Origin: Marispirochaeta sp964554875
Lineage (GTDB): Bacteria; Spirochaetota; Spirochaetia; JC444; Marispirochaetaceae
Length of the DNA: 64,000 bases
Direction of reading: 5' to 3'
Assembly: GCA_964554875.1 (NCBI GenBank)
Contig: CAZKQJ010000005.1
Span: forward strand, 71,980-135,979
Under the pieces are notes generated by a model. The model saw only the letters and a list, made by a program, of their open reading frames with translations, did not search any database and was not told where the DNA came from. Both the position numbers and the translations under genes were made by a program. How positions within the stretch are numbered: the stretch's first letter is position 1; each line of letters starts with the position of its first letter. Of the stretch, positions 18,255 to 25,873 are shown piece after piece.

Positions 18255-19520
18255 TCATACCTGTATCGACCCCAGCAGATCGTCCAGAAGCTTCATGGCC
18301 TGATCGTTCAGCTCATTTGTCTGCTCACTCCGCTCTTCCACCTGGTCCATTGAGACCTGAACCTGTTTGTTCATCTGAATCATCCCCCGGGCGTTTTCCC
18401 GTGACCGTTGAGAACTTATACCCAGTTCCCGCAAATCCTCTATCATCTGTTCCCCCTGGGAACTCAGCTCTCCCGCCAGGGTGTTTATCTCCCTGGTCAA
18501 ATCAAGGGTCTCCTCCAGGGCAGCGAGAATCGTCTGGTTTACCTGGTGATGATCCTGCAGGTGCTGCATGATTGAACTTGACGAATGCTGATTATCCTCA
18601 ATATGGGTGTGCATCCGGGAAAAAGACTCCTCGGTACGTTCTGCAATTGACCGGCTCCGGTCAATCTCCTGGGAAATGGTCTGCAGGGTTTCCTGGCTGT
18701 TTTTTACATGCAGGGCTGTTGTACCTGCAAGTTTACGGATCTCAGCCGCCACCACAGAAAAACCGCGGCCCATATCACCGGCATGGGCGGCTTCGATAGC
18801 GGCGTTCATGGCCAGCATGTTCGTCTGGCTGGCGATGCCGGAGATAATGGTGTTGATTTCCAGAATGTTTTGGGACAGGGCTGCTACCTTTTGTATGGAG
18901 CTAACCGTCTCCTTCAGGTTTTCCTGTCCGGATTTGAAGGTCTGAACAAGATCTTCCACGACCTCGTGATTACGGGCCTTTTCTTCCCGCAGTTCTTCAA
19001 TGGCCGCTATCATCTTCTGTACCTGACCAGAGGACTGAGTAACTGCCTCCGACTGCCTGTCCAGCTTCAGGGCTGCATGCTGTACATTTTCAACCAGCTG
19101 CTTTCCCGTTCCAGTGGATTTATCGACGGTTTTATCCACCCCGGCAACAAGGCTCGTGGTTTCATCCAGACTCCTGGCGATGGAATCCACGTTATTAGAC
19201 GCCACCGCGATGGCCTCGAAAAGCTCGACCTGTATACTGCTCATTCGCGAAAAAGTATCCTGGGTCCGCAGTAAATCCTTCTGAAGCCTGGTCTGTTTCG
19301 CCTCGACCTCCCGGACGGCGGCTTCCCGGCATCTAGCCCTGAGCATGAACCGAAAAATCAGCAGAACAGGCAGCAGGGGAATAATAAGAGTCAGCAAGGG
19401 ACGAAGCTCAGGATCTACAACAGAATAGATCAGCTCAAGGGAAATAAAAAAGAACAGATAGCCCGCAACCAGAAAAAGCAGGTCCCGACGGGAGACATGT
19501 ATCTTTCGGAAGCCAGTCAT
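18255..19520 (-). CDS. Methyl-accepting chemotaxis protein without periplasmic sensor, coupled to HPr
   Basis: 421 residues. Two membrane helices (about residues 12-32 and 38-58) are separated by only a few residues, so there is no extracellular ligand domain. The remainder is a signalling coiled coil with tip EINTIISGIASQTNMLAMNAAI and Glu/Gln-rich methylation-like helices. Its ATG directly abuts the TAG of an HPr gene, so the two are translated together. It probably senses an internal cue such as PTS phosphorylation rather than an external ligand; this is inference from context. Confidence 0.9.
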   Translation of the reverse strand: MTGFRKIHVSRRDLLFLVAGYLFFFISLELIYSVVDPELRPLLTLIIPLLPVLLIFRFMLRARCREAAVREVEAKQTRLQKDLLRTQDTFSRMSSIQVELFEAIAVASNNVDSIARSLDETTSLVAGVDKTVDKSTGTGKQLVENVQHAALKLDRQSEAVTQSSGQVQKMIAAIEELREEKARNHEVVEDLVQTFKSGQENLKETVSSIQKVAALSQNILEINTIISGIASQTNMLAMNAAIEAAHAGDMGRGFSVVAAEIRKLAGTTALHVKNSQETLQTISQEIDRSRSIAERTEESFSRMHTHIEDNQHSSSSIMQHLQDHHQVNQTILAALEETLDLTREINTLAGELSSQGEQMIEDLRELGISSQRSRENARGMIQMNKQVQVSMDQVEERSEQTNELNDQAMKLLDDLLGSIQV

Positions 19521-19781
19521 CTATTCTTCTAAATCCAGTATGAAAGTCTTCAGATGCTCCAGAGCCCTGGACTCGTCCGGTCCGGTACAGCACAGTTCAA
19601 TTTCATGATTCTGGCACACTCCCAGCTTCATGAGTTTGATCAGGCTTTTCAGGTCGGCTTCTTTGTTTTTCAGGCGTACCGTTATCCGGCTTTCGAAGAG
19701 TTTCGCCTCGGCTACTACCATTTTTGCAGGCCGGGTATGTAATCCTGAGGGGTTCACTACTGTAATCCTTTCACTAACCAT
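19521..19781 (-). CDS. Second HPr phosphocarrier protein, paired with a chemoreceptor
   Basis: 86 residues. The start at 19781 is supported by GGGAGGT upstream. His15 is in GLHTRPAK and Ser46 in LKSLIKLMKLG, exactly at the standard HPr positions, so it should be phosphorylated by enzyme I. It differs widely from the mannitol-operon HPr. There is no transporter gene next to it; the only partner is the chemoreceptor that follows with zero spacing. A dedicated PTS-to-chemotaxis messenger is the simplest reading. Confidence 0.92.
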   Translation of the reverse strand: MVSERITVVNPSGLHTRPAKMVVAEAKLFESRITVRLKNKEADLKSLIKLMKLGVCQNHEIELCCTGPDESRALEHLKTFILDLEE

Positions 19782-19806
19782 GCAGGGACCTCCCGTATTC
19801 GGCAGG

Positions 19807-19938
19807 ACCATGCTACGCCCTGTTCCGGAAGTCCCGCAACAAAAAGCACTGCGATCCTGGCAGGTGAAAAGGTGCACATATTTGGCAGATAGGGTGGTTT
19901 TCGATTTTTTTCGCGGAAAATGGAAACGGATACTTTGA
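19807..19938 (-). repeat. 132-bp upstream block, copy B (before the HPr-chemoreceptor pair)
   Basis: Counterpart of 18089-18220, same length. The candidate -35 TTGCGG (19834-19839), 18-nt spacer, -10 TAGCAT (19810-19815) and spacer palindrome TTCCGGAA (19823-19830) are all kept, while the part farthest from the gene has diverged. The -10 is 28 nt from the HPr ATG. Confidence 0.65.
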
Positions 19939-19976
19939 CAGCCAGTATATCGGCTGACTTTATAGGCAGCGGAAAG

Positions 19977-20001
19977 CTGGGCGGCACATAGCGCCGCCCA
20001 G
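19977..20001 (-). terminator. Stem-loop at the end of the riboflavin operon
   Basis: CTGGGCGGC and GCCGCCCAG form a perfect 9-bp stem with a 7-nt loop, 30 bp after the ribH stop. The following tract (CTTTCC) is poor in T, so intrinsic termination would be weak or the hairpin may protect the 3' end. Confidence 0.5.
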
Positions 20002-20030
20002 GTTTCTCCGCCGGGAAAAACCGTGAAAGG

Positions 20031-20519
20031 CTAGAGCTTTGCCGTCAGGTCCGCCATCTCCAGGGCAGTTTCCGCGGCTTCCCAGCCCTTGTTGCCCGCC
20101 TTGGTTCCGGCCCGCTCCACCGCCTGTTCGATGCTCTCGGTGGTAAGGACTCCGAAAACTACCGGAACGCCGCTTTCCAGACTTATCGAGGCGACCCCCT
20201 TGCTGACCTCACCGGCAACATAGTCGAAGTGGGGCGTACTCCCCCGGATTACAGCCCCCAGGCAGATAACGCCGTCATAGGAGCCGGAAACAGTACAGCG
20301 CTTCGCGGCAAGGGGAATCTCCCAGGCCCCGGGGACTCGTACGATGGTCAGGTTCCCGTTTTTTACGCCATGCCGTGACAGGCAGTCCAGGGCCCCTTCC
20401 AGAAGGCGCTCGGTAATAAAGGAATTGAAGCGGCTCACCACCAGGGCGAAGCGTTTGTCTTCCCCGTTATGGAGGGACCCCTCCAGGGTTTTTACAGTTG
20501 AATCAGTATTCGTTGTCAT
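20031..20519 (-). CDS. ribH: 6,7-dimethyl-8-ribityllumazine synthase
   Basis: 162 residues, normal length. VVSRFNSFITERLLEGA is the N-terminal substrate-binding segment, VPGAWEIPLAAKR and CLGAVIRGSTPHFDYVAGE contain the phosphate-binding and catalytic His region, and PVVFGVLTTESIEQAVERAG is the C-terminal family signature. It condenses 5-amino-6-ribitylamino-uracil with dihydroxybutanone phosphate. It is the last gene of the rib operon and overlaps the ribBA stop by 4 bp. Confidence 0.96.
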   Translation of the reverse strand: MTTNTDSTVKTLEGSLHNGEDKRFALVVSRFNSFITERLLEGALDCLSRHGVKNGNLTIVRVPGAWEIPLAAKRCTVSGSYDGVICLGAVIRGSTPHFDYVAGEVSKGVASISLESGVPVVFGVLTTESIEQAVERAGTKAGNKGWEAAETALEMADLTAKL

Positions 20520-21757
20520 TGTGCAATCTCCTTGAGTTTCCGGGGCGCGTAATGCCCCATCTGATCTATCTTGGTTTGTACATACCGAAGGTTATGTCTG
20601 TTATCGCCGTGATAATGAGGTATTCTTTCCACCACCTCTATGCCCGCCCGTTCCAGGGCAGCAACTTTATCAGGATTATTGGTCAGCAGCCGCAGCCTGG
20701 TATAACCCGCCTTTTTAAGTGCCGCGGCGGCGCTTCCGTAACGCCGAAGATCCGCCTCGTGCCCCAGGGCAATGTTGGCGCTTACCGTATCCAGTCCCCG
20801 GTCCTGCAGGGTATAGGCCCTGATCTTTTCAAAGATTCCGATTCCCCTGCCTTCCTGCTTCAGGTAGACCAGAGCGCCCCCCTCGTCGGCAATCCGGCTC
20901 AGGGCTTCGTTGAGCTGGGGACCGCAGTCGCAGCGCAGGCTGTGAAAGCCGTCTCCCGTCAGACACTCCGAATGGAGCCGTACCAGGGGGACTTCGCCGC
21001 CGGTTGTGCTTTCAAGAAGCAGCATCTCGGAGGCTGCGGCATCCTCACAGCGGAAGGCCCGGATACTGAACTCCCCGTGCTCTGTGGGCATCAGCGCCGG
21101 GTCGGTCTCCTCAAGGACAATATCTCCCAGGGCTTCCCGGTAGGCGATAATGTCCTTGACGCTTATCAGAGGCATATCCCATTCAGCTGCCAGCTTCTCC
21201 AGCTCGGGGCCCCGGGCCATGCTTCCGTCCTCGTTCATTACCTCGCAGATCAGGCCGCTGGGTTCGAGCCCCGCCAGACGCGCAAGGTCAGCCGAGGCCT
21301 CGGTATGTCCCTGCCGGACCAGCACGCCCCCATTCTTCGCCACCAGGGGAAACAGATGACCCGGGCGGGTCAGCTGCTCAGGAACCGACCGGGGATCGGC
21401 GAGAATCCGTGCGGTTCTGGCCCTGTCCGCCGCGGAGATTCCGGTGGTGATTCCCCGGGCTGCATCCACGCTCACGGTAAAGGCCGTTCCCATACTGTCT
21501 GTATTGGAGGGCGTCTGAGGATGGAGCTGCAGTCGCCGGGCGGTCTCTTCGGTAAGGGACTGGCAGACCAGGCCACGGCCGTGGACAGCCATGAAGGCTA
21601 CCATTCTTTCATCCGCCAGGGAAGCGGCTCCTACCAGGTCGCCCTCGTTCTCACGGCCCTCGTCGTCCCGGACCAGAACCAGGCCTCCGGCTTGTATTCT
21701 CTCCAGGGCTGTCCTGACTTGTTCAAGTCTTTCTTCTATTCGTCGCTTCTCGTTCAT
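20516..21757 (-). CDS. ribBA: Bifunctional DHBP synthase / GTP cyclohydrolase II
   Basis: 413 residues. The N-terminal half (to about 205) is 3,4-dihydroxy-2-butanone 4-phosphate synthase, with DDEGRENEGDLV, HTEASADL and GLICEVMNEDGSMAR. The C-terminal half is GTP cyclohydrolase II, with the zinc ligands in CLTGDGFHSLRCDCG, then QEGRGIGI and DLRRYG. Together they supply both precursors of lumazine. The order RibB-RibA is the usual bacterial fusion. It is the third gene of the rib operon. Confidence 0.96.
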   Translation of the reverse strand: MNEKRRIEERLEQVRTALERIQAGGLVLVRDDEGRENEGDLVGAASLADERMVAFMAVHGRGLVCQSLTEETARRLQLHPQTPSNTDSMGTAFTVSVDAARGITTGISAADRARTARILADPRSVPEQLTRPGHLFPLVAKNGGVLVRQGHTEASADLARLAGLEPSGLICEVMNEDGSMARGPELEKLAAEWDMPLISVKDIIAYREALGDIVLEETDPALMPTEHGEFSIRAFRCEDAAASEMLLLESTTGGEVPLVRLHSECLTGDGFHSLRCDCGPQLNEALSRIADEGGALVYLKQEGRGIGIFEKIRAYTLQDRGLDTVSANIALGHEADLRRYGSAAAALKKAGYTRLRLLTNNPDKVAALERAGIEVVERIPHYHGDNRHNLRYVQTKIDQMGHYAPRKLKEIAQ

Positions 21758-21806
21758 ATTCTCTGCTCCTCTTAATTACGGGGCACCTCCAAAACTTAGG
21801 AGTTGC

Positions 21807-22621
21807 CTACATATAACCCAGGGATTCAAGCTTATCGCGGTTCAAGCCTGCCCCGTTTTTTACTCCGGCGCCGGAAAATCCCAGCATCCGGGCCACATAA
21901 CGTCCGATAATATCTACCTCGATATTTACCAGGTCTCCGGTTTTACGGTCCGAAAGCACCGTCTCCCGCCNNNNNNNNNNNNNNNNNNNNNNNNNNNNNN
22001 NNNNNNNNNNNNNNNNNNNNNNNNNNNNNNNNNNNNNNNNNNNNNNNNNNNNNNNNNNNNNNNNNNNNNNACCTCGATATTTACCAGGTCTCCGGTTTTA
22101 CGGTCCGAAAGCACCGTCTCCCGCCAGGTAAGGGGAATCACGTTTACCTGTATCTCCGGGCCGGAAATCCCGGCTATTGTCAGGCTCACTCCATCCAGGG
22201 CGATGGATCCTTCGGCTACGCAGCAGGGTAACAGCGCATCCGGCAGTCTCACCGAGAGAAAGACGTTTTTCTCCTCCACCCTGAGCTCCGTGACCCGACC
22301 GACCGCGTCAATATGTCCCTGTACGATATGCCCCCCCAGCCGGTCACCCAGGGCCATTGCCCGTTCCAGGTTTACCCTGCGGCCCTGCCGAAAAAGGCCA
22401 AGGGTGGTCTTCTCCAGGGTCGCCGCCAGGGCCTCGACGCAAAAAGATCCGCTCCGAATCTCCGTAAGTGTCTGGCACACCCCGTCCAGGGCGATGGAAT
22501 CACCCACGGAGCTTCCCTCCAGGACCTTTCCGCAGGCAATTTCCATATGCTGATACTCACCCTGCCGACGGAGGGACCGGACCGTCCCTATCTCCTCAAC
22601 AAGTCCCGTGAACATGCGCAT
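21807..22621 (-). CDS. ribE: Riboflavin synthase alpha subunit, split by an assembly gap
   Basis: Two beta-barrel repeats are visible: MFTGLVEEIGTV to about residue 95, and GHIVQGHIDAVG to the end. Both carry DGVxxT (IALDGVCQTL and IALDGVSLTI). The gene is interrupted by 100 N at 21971-22070, and the 55 bp on each side of the N run are identical. Removing one copy plus the N run (155 bases) restores a single 219-residue frame ending in DKLESLGYM, the expected family length. I therefore treat it as an intact gene. It dismutates two lumazines to riboflavin. The start overlaps the ribD end by 26 bp. Confidence 0.9.
21916..22125. other. Scaffold gap with duplicated contig ends
   Basis: Bases 21916-21970 and 22071-22125 are the same 55 bp, on either side of 100 N. 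This is the mark of two overlapping contigs joined without merging, not a biological repeat. Confidence 0.9.
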
Positions 22622-23768
22622 CCTCCTCTATTCTGAGTTTCCCGCCGACCTCTTCCAGCCAGCCGAAGCGGTAGGCGTCGAAAAGCTGCTGGTCTCCGAT
22701 CCTGAACCAGTTGATCCCTTCAAAGGCGAGGGCTTCCCCTACCCTGGAGATTCCAAGATTCCCCACGGCCTCCACTCCAGTTCCGAGAAGCAGGGGCGCG
22801 ATAAAGGCGCTGAGGCGGTCATACAGACCGGTCCTTAAAAAGGCCGTCAGAAGCCCGGACCCTCCCTCCACCAGCAGGGACCCGATCCCATGTCCATGGA
22901 GCAGCTCCAGGGCAGAAGCCGGGTCTACCCGTCCCGCCGGATCAGGCTCAGCATAAAGGACCCTTACACCCCGCGCCTCGAGCTCCCATCGCCGACGGGA
23001 ACCTTCCGCGGCATCCTCCTGCGGCAGCGTCAGAACAATCAGCTCGGATCCCCGCTCCTTCACCAGGCGGGACTCCAGGGGAATTCTCAAGGAGGAGTCG
23101 AATACCACCGGACGGGGATTTCGGCCTTCAACAAGACGGGTGGTAAGTTCCGGATCGTCCGCAAGCATGGTACCGATCCCCACGGCAATAGCGTCCCGCT
23201 CGGTGCGGAAGCGGTGTCCCTCCCGGCGGGCGGACTCATCGCTGACCCAGCGGGAATCCCCCCCGGCTGCGGCTATCCGTCCGTCCAGGCTCATGGCGCA
23301 TTTCAGGTGAACGAAGGGACGGGAGAGGGCCATCCGGGTATTGAAGGCGTCATTGAAGCGCCAGAAGCCTTCGTCTTCCCTGCTGAGACTCGCCCCGATA
23401 CCGGCTTCCCGCAGGGCACGTGCTCCCATTCCGCTGACCCTCGGATTCGGGTCAAGCTGACCGATGTGTACGTGTCGGACTCCGGCGGCGATAATCCGTT
23501 CAGTACAGGGTGGCTGCCGCTTTTCCGGTGATCTGTAAGAGCAGGGTTCGAGGCTGCAGTAAAGCTCCGCTCCCCTGGCGGCGGCTCCTGCAGCTTCAAG
23601 GGCCTCCGCCTCGGCATGGAGGTCTCCATGGCGACGGTGATAGCCCTCGGCGATAATCCGTCCGTCTCTGACAAGAACCGCCCCGACCATGGGATTCGGA
23701 GAAGTCCTTCCCCGGCCCCTGGCGGCCAGTGCCAGGGTTCTCTCGAAAAAATATGAATCGCTAGTCAC
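22596..23768 (-). CDS. ribD: Bifunctional riboflavin deaminase/reductase
   Basis: 390 residues from a GTG start preceded by GGGAG at 7 nt. The deaminase domain shows HAEAEAL (zinc His and proton-shuttle Glu) and SLEPCSY with QPPCTERI (two zinc Cys), with a slightly long insert between them. The reductase domain shows KCAMSLDGRIA, GIGTMLADDPELTTR and LLVEGGSGLL. It carries out the second and third steps from the GTP branch. It is the first gene after the FMN riboswitch and terminator. Confidence 0.95.
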   Translation of the reverse strand: MTSDSYFFERTLALAARGRGRTSPNPMVGAVLVRDGRIIAEGYHRRHGDLHAEAEALEAAGAAARGAELYCSLEPCSYRSPEKRQPPCTERIIAAGVRHVHIGQLDPNPRVSGMGARALREAGIGASLSREDEGFWRFNDAFNTRMALSRPFVHLKCAMSLDGRIAAAGGDSRWVSDESARREGHRFRTERDAIAVGIGTMLADDPELTTRLVEGRNPRPVVFDSSLRIPLESRLVKERGSELIVLTLPQEDAAEGSRRRWELEARGVRVLYAEPDPAGRVDPASALELLHGHGIGSLLVEGGSGLLTAFLRTGLYDRLSAFIAPLLLGTGVEAVGNLGISRVGEALAFEGINWFRIGDQQLFDAYRFGWLEEVGGKLRIEEDAHVHGTC

Positions 23769-23820
23769 AAACGCTCCCGGTCGGGGCGAATAGATATGGC
23801 GGGAGACCCGTCATGGCACA

Positions 23821-23843
23821 AAAAAACCCGGGCATAACGCCCG
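23821..23843 (-). terminator. Intrinsic terminator in the rib leader
   Basis: On the minus strand CCCGGGC-loop-GCCCGGG is followed directly by seven T. It lies between the FMN aptamer and ribD, so it is the likely expression platform: FMN binding would favour this hairpin and stop transcription. Confidence 0.85.
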
Positions 23844-23934
23844 GGGCCTTTTGTTCACGACGGGAGGTAGGACAAGAATCGATAAAGCAACGACACGCTC
23901 TAATGCCGCGGCACATCCGGTACTTCCTGTCCCG

Positions 23935-24085
23935 CTGGTTTTCTCCCATCCGGACTGTACCGTCGGTACCGGAATTTCACCGGTTCAGCTCTCTTTTGGC
24001 GAATATCGCCGAGAACTCGCGGACTATAACCGCCGGTCGGGAATTGTCGAAGAATCAGATCGACGCACCCTGCCCCGAAAACCAG
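23935..24085 (-). ncRNA. FMN riboswitch (RFN element)
   Basis: Read on the minus strand, the leader contains the conserved blocks CGGGGCAGGGTG, AATTCCCGACCGGCGGT, AGTCCGCGAG, GAACCGGTGAAATTCCGG and CCGACGGTACAGTC in the standard order. P1 is formed by CTGGTTTTC near 24085 and GAAAACCAG near 23935. All are hallmarks of the RFN aptamer. It stands about 165 nt before ribD and, with the terminator at 23821, should repress the rib operon when FMN is plentiful. The whole 23769-24135 stretch without protein genes is explained by this leader. Confidence 0.96.
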
Positions 24086-24089
24086 ATAT

Positions 24090-24119
24090 AGATTACTGAA
24101 ATTTCGGGCAGGGCGTCAA
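24090..24119 (-). promoter_or_regulatory. Candidate promoter of the rib operon
   Basis: TTGACG, an 18-nt spacer and TAATCT would start RNA close to the first pair of riboswitch P1. The -10 is weak. Confidence 0.35.
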
Positions 24120-24135
24120 GACTAAAACAATTCTG

Positions 24136-25818
24136 CTATACGGCTTCTTTTTCATCCTCTGTCAGAACCGATCCATACTTTGCCGCTTCCCTGCTGTCGA
24201 CTACTCCTCCAAGCTTATCGAGGGCATCAATTGTCCGTGTCATGAGTACCAGAAACTGCTTGTACTCATTCTCTATTTCCAGGTCCAGCTCATCGGAGCG
24301 ATTCGACGGCGGGTTTATAGCCGCCTTGTGCATGAGGGCGGACAGTTTCTCATGGAACTCCCGGTGAAGAGGAACGAAATCTTTCATGGCTTCCTCGTTT
24401 TTATACCCCTTTCCTTCCGGAGAAGCCATCCATTTGCTTATCCAGCAGTCTTCCAGCGCCGGAGACATCTGCTTTTTCTTTTTATCGACCCCGTCAATGA
24501 CCTGGCGCAGCTGAAAAACCCAGGCAAGATGGCGCATCGACGCCATGTTGGAATTCATGACCGTGCGTTTGCTGTCGACGACCTCCTGCTCCAGATCGTT
24601 TGCAGAATCCACACTCTCCAGCGCAGCCTCCGCCAGTTTGGAGAGTATCCTGTTATTCTGGGTAAGGGTATCGTCTATCTTGTCGGTATTTTCATCGGTC
24701 TGGTCATTGGCGTCGATCATTGCCCGCAGGTCCCGGAACAGCTGCCTGACGCTCTCGGTTATCTCCCTGTTATCCGACTGTATCTCCTGGGTAATCTGTA
24801 CCAGATCATTGGTGGCCTGGACGATTTCATTGCTTCCGATGGTAATTTCGTCGGTAGCCTGGTCAATCTCTGCAAAGGCGTTGGCTACCTGATCGACATC
24901 GTCCTTGACTTTGGAAAAATACTCCAGATTGCTCCTTCCCAGATCCTCAGCCTGACCAATCTCTTCTATTATCTGCTTGAGTGTCCCGCCAATTGTACGC
25001 GCGTTGTTCGCTGTAGATTCTGCAAGGTTGCGAATCTCGGCGGCTACAACCGCAAAACCTTTACCCGCATCTCCGGCATGGGCGGCCTCGATGGCCGCAT
25101 TCATGGAGAGCAGGTTTGTCTGGCTGGCAACATTATCTATCACCTCGATAATCGACTGGACAGCGTCAATATGCTGATTTATCTCTTTGATCAGACTGTT
25201 TGTCTGTACCGCCTGGGTCTTGCCGTGATCGGCAAGTTCCACCAGCTCCTTCGTCTGGGAACGATGTTCCCTGGCTATCCGTGACACACTGTTCAGACTC
25301 GCGTTCATCTCCTCCAGGGATGAAGATGTTTGAACGACCGCGCTTGACTGACTTTCGATGCGCTTCTCAAATGAGTCAAGGGTCGCCTGAATCTCTTCCG
25401 CTGAGGCGGAGATACTGCGTATATTTTCACCGCTCTCGTCCGCTTTTTGGGCAATGGCATCGATTTTTTCCTGAATTCGCTGGTTAATAAACAGCGCGGC
25501 CCGGATATTGGTAATAAGGTCCTGGGCCTGCTCATCATTGTCCGTAACCAGATCGATTACAGAATCCCGTATGCCACTCAGGCGTAAAATAATGCCGGTT
25601 TTCTCAAGCAGATCATGTTCAATACTCCGCGACTTTCTCACTCTCATGATATACCCGGCGCAGAGCAGCACGAGACCAAATGGAAAACTCAAACCCGCAG
25701 TAATCCTGACGGCTCCGCCAAATGCCAATAAGCCCGCACAGGAAAATGCCAGTACAATCACTCCAATTACAAACAGAATAGTATCTCCCGATGCAGATTT
25801 CCTCTGTTCTTTCGACAT
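24136..25818 (-). CDS. Methyl-accepting chemotaxis protein with C-terminal CZB-like zinc-binding domain
   Basis: 560 residues; the start MSKEQRK is preceded by TAAGGAG, and a longer open frame upstream has no support. Two closely spaced membrane helices (about residues 15-58) leave no periplasmic sensor. The signalling domain has the tip NVASQTNLLSMNAAIEAAHAG. After it (about 440-560) comes a helical domain with HLAW, CWISKWM and LHREFHEKL, matching the His...Cys...His-x3-His pattern of CZB (chemoreceptor zinc-binding) domains. It probably senses zinc or oxidant (HOCl) at the Cys, as in other CZB proteins; this is inference. Confidence 0.9.
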   Translation of the reverse strand: MSKEQRKSASGDTILFVIGVIVLAFSCAGLLAFGGAVRITAGLSFPFGLVLLCAGYIMRVRKSRSIEHDLLEKTGIILRLSGIRDSVIDLVTDNDEQAQDLITNIRAALFINQRIQEKIDAIAQKADESGENIRSISASAEEIQATLDSFEKRIESQSSAVVQTSSSLEEMNASLNSVSRIAREHRSQTKELVELADHGKTQAVQTNSLIKEINQHIDAVQSIIEVIDNVASQTNLLSMNAAIEAAHAGDAGKGFAVVAAEIRNLAESTANNARTIGGTLKQIIEEIGQAEDLGRSNLEYFSKVKDDVDQVANAFAEIDQATDEITIGSNEIVQATNDLVQITQEIQSDNREITESVRQLFRDLRAMIDANDQTDENTDKIDDTLTQNNRILSKLAEAALESVDSANDLEQEVVDSKRTVMNSNMASMRHLAWVFQLRQVIDGVDKKKKQMSPALEDCWISKWMASPEGKGYKNEEAMKDFVPLHREFHEKLSALMHKAAINPPSNRSDELDLEIENEYKQFLVLMTRTIDALDKLGGVVDSREAAKYGSVLTEDEKEAV

Positions 25819-25873
25819 AAAATAACTCCTTAAAACATACACCGCCATGATAAATACGGAGGGTATCCGATAA

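Noticed and set aside
18089..18258. Small peptide gene in the duplicated block (FSPARIAVLFVAG shared by both copies)
   Set aside because: Both copies are open in that frame, but the two mismatches in the best-conserved half both change residues, and the distal part changes without codon-position bias. A promoter explanation fits better.
9900..19781. Horizontal transfer of the mannitol locus
   Set aside because: No mobile gene, tRNA junction or flanking repeat, and base composition looks like the neighbours.
20498..21775. 425-residue open frame antisense to ribBA
   Set aside because: Shadow of the real gene; composition is that of a complementary frame and there is no start signal.
21926..22621. 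ribE as a frameshifted pseudogene
   Set aside because: The shift is produced by the 55-bp duplication plus 100 N of the scaffold joint.
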